Part shown: positions 56,201-64,000 of the stretch, piece after piece | Layout: each line of letters starts with the position of its first letter | Numbering within the stretch: position 1 is the stretch's first letter | From: Eretmocerus hayati | Taxonomy: Eukaryota; Arthropoda; Insecta; Hymenoptera; Aphelinidae | Reading direction: 5' to 3' | NCBI GenBank assembly: GCA_029851415.1 | Contig: CM056743.1 | Span: forward strand, 123,968,305-124,032,304 | DNA length: 64,000 bases | The notes under the pieces: generated by a model | What the model was told of the DNA's origin: nothing | The model's database searches: none | Seen by the model: only the letters and a program-made list of their open reading frames with translations | Made by a program: the position numbers and the translations under genes

Positions 56201-58493
56201 GTAGCATTAGTCTAGAATCGCTGAAAATTCGCTAACAAGTGGCAATTCTTCACAAATGACCTGTTTCGGAAATGAAAATTTTTTACAATTGCAAAAGAGC
56301 AATACAAATCTTCTGATATGATATCCGGAGTACTAGCACATTAGAGAGCACCACTTGAAAGAGTTTTTGGCGGAGTTCCAAACCTCTACATTCAGTAGTC
56401 AAGTATAACAACGGTAATTTCTTCATCGGGTGCCACAGCGCGCAAGCCTTGTAGCCCGGGTGCTCGGAGGGCCTGATTAAACTCGCGTTCTAGAAGATTT
56501 GAAAGCCAATTTTCACGTATGATTAGACATTGAATCAATTTCACGAGGTTTGCCCGAAACCCCCGGTGATTCATTGTTGTTAAGAAATCTTTTTGTAAAA
56601 TTATGGTTTTTTGATCATCTTTCGGAGAATATGTATTTTTACGAGAAGACCCAAGAGATACAAGTTGTCGGGCACAAAGCTCTTCACATTAAAATACAAG
56701 TCTCTCGGAGAATCCAAGCTTGGGTCGAGAAATGCGCGAAAACTGTTTCCTGTAGTTGTAAGGGCTTACATCGGCGGCTGATGAAACACTCCTGAGCCCT
56801 CTGCCATTTTGATATTTGTCAATTTATGACGGAGTGACCAGCCGTATCTTGGAGAAGATGTATGTACGTCCATGAGAACTTTGTTGATAAACGATGAGGC
56901 ATTTGGAAGAGAAACATTACAACTTTACACTTTTGAACCTTTCACTTGGAAAATGTTCTCCAAACTTCGATACTATCTTTCTCATCCGTTCAAAATTTCA
57001 TCGTCTTACCGAACAATTTCTATTGAAAATAAGCATTTCAGTCACTTCATGGCACAGAAATGTTTGTAAAATGGAACACAAATTGTCAAACCAATCCTTC
57101 GATTTGGTTCATGAGGAGTGTTCACCACATCGAAATCCGTTATTCTCTAAGGGTGTTGCAATCATATCATACCTAGTTACGTAAAGAATCTTAAGGCTAT
57201 GATACCCATTTCTTGTCTTATCATTCGTAGCTTAAGCCTAGAATCAGTCTTAAATCAGTTCTCAGAGGTCATTTGCTCGTATATTTCCATTGAGCCTTTT
57301 ATTGTATTGACTGCTGCGGCAAATCGATAGGGCATTCATTATTTATTAAGTATAGTTATCCATCATAACGTAATCGAAAAGGTATTCGAACAAAATCTGT
57401 CCAACTGTTTTTGTCATTAGAGTTGATGTTAGGATTAGAACTTATCAACCAAATTATCTAATGATGTGAAATTTTTTCACGCACTCCATGGGCTAATTAC
57501 GATACATCATTGTCAATTTTTCAGAAAACCGAGGTATTAAGAGTCATTCTGCTATAGATACCATTAGCTAATCTTTTTTTTCTTGATTTCATCACAGTAG
57601 ATGCTTTTTAGCTGTGATTGCATATAATTTTTGTGCCTGACTCTGAACGGTTTCTCTTTTCCCTTCCCTGTCCTTTATTTCTTATCCTCGATGGATTACG
57701 TATGGCAAGGTGCATGCTATAGCTACTCAGCGGTATTCCCGCATTTTTATTCTGAAATATTGGGCTATTATTAAGACTTGATAACAATCATGATGAATTC
57801 GTGCAGAGTCTGGTATCATGGCACTCATTTCATGCAGTGTTCTCATTTCATGCAGTGTTCTCATTTCAAATATTATTATCGATAAGCGTGTTGTTAACAT
57901 AGCTTGCTTTTTTGTACGTAACTGGATGTGAATGCAGTCAAGCTGTGTTATGGCAGGGTTTCAAAATATCTGAGTATCTCATTACCTTAACTTATTTTTT
58001 CACAAATAATACACGTGACAAAGTTCTATTTACAAGTTACCAAGATTTAACGCAGCTTGACCGTAATTCTGATTGTTATTCTAATTGCAAACGTTCCGTT
58101 TACTGTTTCGAATAGTTGAGTGTAGGTAATTATGTAGAAAATATCATTTCAAATGGTACAGCACAAAAGATTAACATTCGATCTATTTTCTTCTTCTTTC
58201 ATGACTACTGTAAGAATTTGGAAAACATTCGATTGGTGAGTCGTAAACTTTCTCATGCCCTATGTATTTTCTATCTTAGACATTTTTTCGAGATCAAAAA
58301 TGTCTTCTTTAGCGATATTTGTTGACACGTATGTTTATGAGCAATCATTGTAACGTCCTTCGTGAACATTTTCGTTGAATCACTTCAAATTTGGTTACCC
58401 TGACAAAATTAACAAATTAAGTGTCCGAAGATACTCCAAATCATCTGTGAATAAAACGTTTCTTTGTTCATCGTGATGTGCAATGATTGTAAT
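53284..58493 (+). other. Innexin intron 1, left part
   Basis: No coding exon is recognised. The first 300 bp stay CpG-richer, with an initiator-like TCAGTG near 53445. The rest is AT-rich. A small tandem duplication of TCTCATTTCATGCAGTG lies near 57840-57865. No transposon protein is visible. Confidence 0.55.
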
Positions 58494-58572
58494 AGAGTGG
58501 GCCAAAAATGAATTTTTTCGGAATTATGGCCCTTCGAGGATTCTGTTTCGGGGTGGGCCGAAAAAGGGCTTT

Positions 58573-58758
58573 TATAGCACTCTAACCTAAAAATCGCAAC
58601 TTTGAACATGATTTTTGGATTCTCGTGCCATAAATTATCTTATGAGACTGCGTGCAGATGGGTATTTTTGTTACGAAGGACTTGGAGCACTCGCTTCGCT
58701 CGTGCCATAAACAGTCCTTCGTACAAAACTACCCATCTACGTGCAGTGTCATAATATA
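58573..58758. mobile_element. 185-bp MITE, copy 2, nested
   Basis: This is the reverse-orientation copy of 51552-51736. It interrupts the left arm of the hAT-like fold-back: GCCGAAAAAGGGCTTT resumes as TTTTCGAGAATCAATACGCC, whereas in the complementary right arm these pieces are joined. It is therefore younger than its host element. Confidence 0.85.
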
Positions 58759-60321
58759 CTATTTTCGAGAATCAATACGCCCTAGCGTGGAAATGTTGTG
58801 TTTGTATGTATAGATGTGAAAAAAATTTTGCTGGACGCTGAGAAATGAGATTTTAGGTCCCAGCAAGAGCCGTCAAGCTTTGATCAAAGTTAACACAGGT
58901 TTAAATGGGAATGTTCCTAATTCGGCACTTTTTCTTTCCTAACTTTGCTTGTATTTCTGGTGCATCTGAACATTTTTTAACGTACTTCAGCTCATTTTGA
59001 AGCTTGTTCTAAAACCTACAAAATGAGCTAAAGGACGTCCAATTTCGACTAGCCCGAGCCAATCTATCTCAATTTTTCCATTTCGAGTTTTGGAAGAATC
59101 GAGGTGGGAAGGGGAAGTCGTTTATTTTTGGATTTTTCGAAACTAATCACTTTCTGGAAAAATTGAGATAGATTAGTTCGGGTTAGTCAAAATTGAACGT
59201 ATTTCAGCTCAGTTTGTAGGTTTTTTGACAAGCATGAAAATGGATTGAAACACGTTGAAGAATATTCAGATGTGCCAGAAATACAAGCAAAGTTAGAAGG
59301 CTGAAGTTCCCTATTTTCAAAAATTCTAATAATGATCACTTTTGGGAAAAATCAAGATAGATTGGTTCTGGTCAGTTAAAATTGAAAGTACTTGAGCTCA
59401 TTTAGTAGGATTTGAAACAAGCTTCAAAATGAGCTGAAGTACGTTGACAAATGCTTGGGTGCGGCAGAAATGCGAGCAAAGTTAGCAAGAAAAAAGTGTC
59501 GAATTAGGCACATCCCCGTTCAAACCTGCCTTATTTTTAATAAAAGCATGATGGCTCTTGCTGGGACCTAAAATCTCATTTCTCAGCGTCCAGCAAATTT
59601 TTTTCACATCTATATATATGTTACGGGCAATGCCCAAAAGAGCTGGGCATTGTCGACAATGCCCGGGTATTGTCGAAAATGATCAATATGACTTTGGAGA
59701 ATCGGGCATTGTCGACAATGCCCAGGGGGTTTCGGGCACCATGAAACGGCTCAGATTAAGCTTAGAAACCGGAAACTAGCTATCGAGTCTAACTAAATAT
59801 TTATCCTGCGAACCACGAATGCTGAAAAATTGAATTAATTCCGATGGCTGCAATGATCTTTCATGATTGGGTGTGAACGGAAATCAATTGCTTGACATAA
59901 GAGCATGTCTTTGAAGCTTATAAATACAGAAGGAGTTTGAAAAATGTGTAATAAATTTTTGATAATCATTATCACTCATAAATACAGTAAAAAACACATT
60001 TCAAGTACATCAGAGATTCTATCACAGTAGAGTGAATTGATAAAATTGTGATAACTTAGTAGAGTGAATTGTTTGGACTACAGTAGAATCCGGTTATAAC
60101 GAGCTCTAAGGGACTGAAGGAATTAGCTCGTTATAACCGGACTCCGTTTCATCGGGTCAAATTCATATGATTTCGTTATCACTATCCCTGATGAATGGAA
60201 AAAAACTTATCTTGAGTTCGTAAAGTATCTTTTATCAAGAATCCAAATAACTATAATGATAACAAACATTCAGAATACGATGACAGGACACGACTAATGA
60301 CGTAGATGTGCATTATTCCTT

Positions 60322-60938
60322 TTAAGGAGGCTCGCGCAAATTTTAACAAAACGAAGAAACTGCTTAAAAGTTACTTATATTATTAGATAAACTAATGAGG
60401 AATCATAATCTATCAAGAAAAATATGGGTTGGCGATGAAAATCTCGAGTAAACCCATTTGGCAGAAAAAATCCTTACACACGTAATCTTATGGGATAAAC
60501 ACGTTAAAACGAGCTGGTGCGGCAACTAAACGACCAAAATCGATATTCATGGGATGATTTGACGCTATCTTGCATCATGCGTCTAATGGTGTGAAAAAAT
60601 TGATACGTTGGCGATCTAAATTTTGAGTAAATTGAGTTCAAAGTGAGTTCTGAGCGTGGAGCAGCGCGCCGCATCGCATAGCTTGTACTGTGAGTATACC
60701 TATATGTAGCGTCAGGATCGTAACGGAAAATAGAAAGGCCTGACTACCTGCGCGTAGGGCCCCGCGCTCGGTACGGCATGCCGTACCGAGCGCGGGGCCC
60801 TACGCGCAGGTAGTCAGGCCTTTCTATTTTCCGTTACGATCCTGACGCTACATATAGGTATACTCACAGTACAAGCTATGCGATGCGGCGCGCTGCTCCA
60901 CGCTCAGAACTCGGCACCACGCGCGCGAGCCTCCTTAA
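60322..60938. mobile_element. TTAA-flanked MITE, nested
   Basis: TTAAGGAGGCTCGCGC at the left (60322) pairs with GCGCGAGCCTCCTTAA at the right (ending 60938). TTAA at both ends suggests a piggyBac-type or other TTAA-specific transposase. It lies inside the pogo-like element and itself carries the large palindrome at 60645-60912. Confidence 0.65.
60645..60912. repeat. Perfect 268-bp palindrome without spacer
   Basis: Two 134-bp arms meet at GGCATGCC (centre between 60778 and 60779). I found no mismatch reading outwards to GAGTTCTGAGCG / CGCTCAGAACTC. The central 50 bp are very GC-rich (CCGCGCTCGGTACGGCATGC). Such spacerless palindromes are unstable in most genomes and can also be an assembly artefact at a read or contig join. 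Confidence 0.9.
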
Positions 60939-62295
60939 TGATAAGGACATACAGTATTTAGAAATTCGCATTTGTCATAAGTTCAAAGAACCGCAGAATG
61001 AAAACGAACAGATACACATAATAGAGAATTGTAACTATGAAATTTCAATGTTGCCTCAGAGTTAACGAGGTCGCACTCGTCATGAATTTTGTCTCTTTTT
61101 TGTATTCGATCTATCCATTTTGCTCACTAGAATCGTATTGCATGTGTATTCACATTGATACTCGTATTTACCTCGAGTCTCAAGCTCCCGAACTCAGAAT
61201 TGTTCAGCATTCACATCGATTTGCTCGGTATAGCCGGTGCCGAAACCAAATTTTGACAGAATTCTTGCTCGTTATAACCGAATTCTCGCTATATCCGGAT
61301 CGTAATAGCCGGACCTGTTTGCACATACATTATATGGCGGCCAACCAAATCTTCCAAATTTGCTCGTTATAACCGGATTCTTGTTATAACCGGACTCGTT
61401 ATAACCGGATTCTACTGTATTACGATTCGGTATCGACGCGCGACTACACTTCAAGGCGAACACTGGACCGCGCAAGTTCTGCAAGGGTGTACATTGTGAA
61501 AATTTTCTTCGAAAAACCTTAACCAAGTAGTTGAAAGATCAATGCGATCAGCCGGCCCAATGGGAATTTTAACTATGTGGTTGAAAATTCAACCATCTGT
61601 ATGAAATACCAGGTTGAATTTTCAATCAAAATGTTGAAGTTTTCAGTTAATCAGCTAGTTAAATTTTTCAACAATTGTTTGGAATTTCCTCGGAAAGATC
61701 GTCCACAGTTTACTTATTGTTAGTACGCTTTGGATTGACTCGTGCAAGCATTGCAGCATTCTGAATAGGGTTATTCACTAATTCATTTCTTTTCAATTTG
61801 CTCATTTTCAACCTGTTTTTCAAGTTATGAAGCAGGACCCACACTCTTAGATGGATTCCGAACCACCAAAGCCACCGGAAAGCACCCATGGAAAATCACA
61901 TTGGTACCGGTCGGGATTCGAGCCGCTTATCAGTGACATAAACGGATAAATCTTATGATCGTATGCATGTGAGTGACATTGACACGAAATCGTGAAAAGT
62001 CCTCCCGCTTGCGGACTAACCGAACTTCATTTGTTGCCATCAAAATATCACGGCCCTTGGTAATGATTGACCGTGCCCGCAGAGCCTTGGGCATTGTCGA
62101 CAATGCCCGCAAATCGGACATTGCCCGTAACATATACAAATACAACATTTCCACGCTAAGGCGTATCGATTCTCAAAAAAAGACCTTTTTCGGCCCACCC
62201 TATTCTGTACTCATACATAGGGAGATAAAGACATCTGAGTCCCACTGAATTATCTTGGATTAAGTAACCCAAAGATCTTTCATTCCCAAATTTAG

Positions 62296-62426
62296 GTGAG
62301 CAAAGTACAAAGTGACGGCATCGTGTCGAGACTACACGTGTTCACAGCAATTCTACTGTTGACTTTCTTTGCAATGGTCTCAATGAAGCAGGCTGTTGGG
62401 AATCCTATTGATTGCGTTCACACAAG
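62296..62426 (+). CDS. shakB-like: Innexin (shaking-B-like), coding exon 2
   Basis: The exon follows the acceptor CCCAAATTTAG and ends at ACAAG before GTAATT. It is 131 nt long: 43 codons plus two bases. It reads VSKVQSDGIVSRLH, then the first membrane span VFTAILLLTFFAMVSMKQ, then AVGNPIDCVHT. The last block matches the start of the first extracellular loop of shaking-B innexins (VGNPIDCVHTK), including the Cys that forms loop disulfides. It joins exon 1 in phase 0. The next exon should continue with the loop and the YCW block, but it lies outside this window. Gap junctions of this type form electrical synapses. The transposon nest ends only 93 bp before this exon, so its acceptor is the nearest functional site to the insertions. 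Confidence 0.9.
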
Positions 62427-63604
62427 GTAATTATGCAGAGAGTCCAGGGATTTGAACTCATTTCAACAAATAATTTTTCACAATTTATCATGCGTAATTG
62501 AATGATCCCTTCCATTGTGGTATACTCGAATCCATCTGATGAGAATCGGATTCGTGAGCATTGACGGAGTCTATCAATTTTTATGTCAATATTCAGTCAT
62601 TCTGGGGTGGAGATTGGTCGAACATGCCTTCCAGTTATTCATACGAGAACCATGAACGTTTTTGACTAAACTCGAATTTTGATAGGTATTTTAATAATCA
62701 TATCGCTGGTACGTACGTATCAATACAGATAATGTATCGTCAGTACCTTGAACTTTTTGTCCTGCTTTCATCGCAATAAGAGTCAAGTTGACGCTAGTAT
62801 AACAAACGAATGATAGTGTAGGGAACATATGGATTTCAATATTACTGAGAGTTTGTATTGTCCGTAGCTGAATTCCTATATTTCGAGAGATGCGGACCAT
62901 TCACGTTGACAAAGTATAACAAACAGGACAGAGATGGGAATTGACACATATTCTTCTAGAAAACCTGATAGGAGGAAAATTCTATGAATACCATTCGTTG
63001 ATGAGGCTTCTGTTATTATCTCATGTTCATCAGATAGCAAAAGTTTCAGAATAAAAGATCCTTAATCCGTTAATTATCAAATATTTAGTGTTGTGTCGTT
63101 ACACCGAAAATGATTCATTTTGTATACTAAACACAATGTTCTACCTCGAATATTTTGCAAATTCGTTTTAATGTGTTAAATTGACAATGGGACACACTAT
63201 TAGAGAACTGTTTGAAAATTTTGAAAATTTGAGATTTTATGAGTATTTATATGGAGATTCTCTCGAGTTTCCCAAGATTTGTCGTGGATCACAGGATTCT
63301 AGGATTTTCTTTTGGGCCAATCGGCTTTCTTTAGAATGTCCATATACCAGCTATCTCAAAAAACAGGCAGTATTACACCATTTGATGATTTTTTTCATTG
63401 TTTCGAAAGCATTCCCGACCATTTTCCCGAATGCATGGTGTCATGAATCCATATTTCATGAATGTACATACAACCAGCAAAAATTTACCAATTCCAACGC
63501 AGTGACGAATTGTTTGATCCCCTTGCTGCTAGAGCACAAAAAGGAAATAACTGATGTCTCGAAGGACATTTCTGCACAAACTTAGTGAATAGAAGTATTA
63601 AGGC
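62427..63604 (+). other. Innexin intron 2, start
   Basis: No further innexin exon is found. A + strand frame of 134 codons at 63181-63585 is open but has no recognisable domain and no match to innexin. Confidence 0.5.
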
Positions 63605-63797
63605 GGTCACCGTGCACCGTGCACGCGGAAAGTTATTCCCACTTTTCTCCGATATTCTTGCGATTTGAGCTAAACGACGAGAAGACGAACTCAAGTTAGA
63701 TAATAATAAGCATTCGTCTTCTCGTCGTTTGGTCTAAATCGCAAGAATATCGGAGAAAAGTGGGAATAACTTTCAGCGTGCACGGTGCACGGTGACC
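63605..63797. mobile_element. MITE-like hairpin
   Basis: GGTCACCGTGCACCGTGCACG at the left pairs with CGTGCACGGTGCACGGTGACC at the right. Pairing continues through AAAGTTATTCCCACTTTTCT, CGATATTCTTGCGATTT and GACGAGAAGACGAA. The loop is about 30 bp. No ORF. Confidence 0.85.
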
Positions 63798-64000
63798 ACA
63801 TCGCAGAAGAACTCGGTTAGAGCGAGCTCGGTTATAACAAGAGCTCTGTTGACAAGAGCAAGCAAATCGTCTCAATTCGGCTCGGTACTATACTAAATGA
63901 AGGGAATCAACCTCGGTCATAGCGAACGTGTTAACTCATAAATTCCTGCATAATAATGATTGGTGTAATGCATTGGATTGCAACGCATATATGCTAAAAA
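63798..64000. other. Possible pogo-like terminus fragment
   Basis: CGGTTAGAGCGAGCTCGGTTATAACAAG and CTCGGTCATAGCGAACG resemble the repeated phrases at pogo/Tigger ends, like those at 60082 and 61400. No paired end is seen before the window stops. Confidence 0.35.

Larger units (their letters stand above)
60082..61417. mobile_element. Pogo/Tigger-like element, nested
   Basis: Ends CAGTAGAATCCGGTTATAAC and the complement are flanked by TA on both sides (60080-60081 and 61418-61419), as made by Tc1/mariner-superfamily transposases. Each end repeats the phrase CGGTTATAACGAG two or three times, a pattern typical of pogo-type termini. It sits inside the GTTACGGGC element. No transposase is seen. 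Confidence 0.8.
59620..62131. mobile_element. DNA transposon with GTTACGGGCAATG ends, nested
   Basis: Ends GTTACGGGCAATGCCC and GGACATTGCCCGTAAC are inverted repeats. The subterminal palindrome GGGCATTGTCGACAATGCCC occurs twice on the left (59645-59664, 59704-59723) and once on the right (62089-62108). It interrupts the right arm of the hAT-like fold-back within an AT-rich site (TATATAT left, ATATAC right). No transposase frame is visible, so it is non-autonomous. The superfamily is unknown to me. Confidence 0.75.
58549..62202. mobile_element. hAT-like fold-back element carrying nested insertions
   Basis: The right end is CCTTTTTCGGCCCACCCTA and the left end is CGGGGTGGGCCGAAAAAGG. The flanking octamers TTCTGTTT (58541-58548) and TTCTGTAC (62203-62210) agree at six of eight bases, as for an aged 8-bp duplication. 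Without insertions the element would be about 0.95 kb. Its arms (58760-59040 with 59390-59619 plus 62132-62202) share blocks with the element at 48839 (GCTGGACGCTG-GAAATGAGAT, GCAAGAGCCGT, AGCTCATTTTGAAG). The left arm is interrupted by the 186-bp MITE and the right arm by the 2.5-kb element at 59620. A truncated relative (TAGAGTGGGCCAAAAATGAA) lies just outside at 58492-58540. Confidence 0.8.

Noticed and set aside
61900..61930. tRNA-like B box (GGATTCGAGCC) suggesting a tRNA or tRNA-derived SINE
   Set aside because: No matching A box or cloverleaf could be drawn, and no SINE tail was found.
63181..63585. 134-codon + strand ORF as a further innexin exon
   Set aside because: It has no innexin motif (no YCW block, no second membrane span pattern) and no suitable acceptor or phase.

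Overview
The window reads as arthropod nuclear DNA, most likely from an insect. It has host exons with GT..AG splice sites, an invertebrate-specific innexin gene, R1-type and gypsy-type retrotransposons, many fold-back DNA transposons and long non-coding stretches. A hymenopteran is a guess I cannot prove from sequence alone. There is nothing bacterial: no operons, Shine-Dalgarno sites or CRISPR arrays.

The only host gene I can identify with confidence lies at the right end on the + strand. It is the 5' part of a shaking-B-like innexin: coding exon 1 at 53248-53283, a 9-kb intron, and coding exon 2 at 62296-62426. The gene continues past the window. Its upstream side (about 52150-53247) is GC-rich and holds a plausible 5'UTR intron. 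The large intron contains a stack of transposons nested inside each other, ending with a perfect 268-bp palindrome.

Layout. 1-8160 is gene-poor, with two CpG-richer, promoter-like patches. 8171-9088 is a LINE fragment, followed by a gypsy LTR (9089-9322). 10144-10811 is a fold-back element. 11784-14758 is a decayed EnSpm/CACTA-like transposon on the minus strand. 15126-19256 is a decayed Ty3/gypsy element on the minus strand with its 5' LTR. 19640-23205 holds a fold-back element and three unusual satellite or minisatellite blocks. 23281-27408 is an R1-like LINE on the minus strand. 27470-29375 holds a three-copy 105-bp repeat and two copies of a GC-rich element.

Two adjacent tandem arrays fill 30.6-47.6 kb, and both have a basic period close to 1.19 kb. 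Array 1 has six copies of a core that is almost identical between copies while the flanks have diverged. On the minus strand each core can be read as a two-exon gene with a 67-bp intron, encoding a small protein with a signal-peptide-like start. Array 2 has seven units, each with a TATA box at a fixed distance from a short ORF, up to five CACGTG E-boxes, and two or three copies of a 205-bp sub-block. It is invaded by two other fold-back elements. These arrays are the best candidates for something undescribed.

From 48.8 kb onward there is a hAT-like non-autonomous element with a perfect 8-bp target duplication and an internal 5S rRNA-like fragment, then a short MITE that recurs 7 kb away inside the innexin intron, then the innexin gene. 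All transposon coding regions seen here are broken, so current mobility would need enzymes from elsewhere. No homology search could be run. Family names rest on motifs read by eye.
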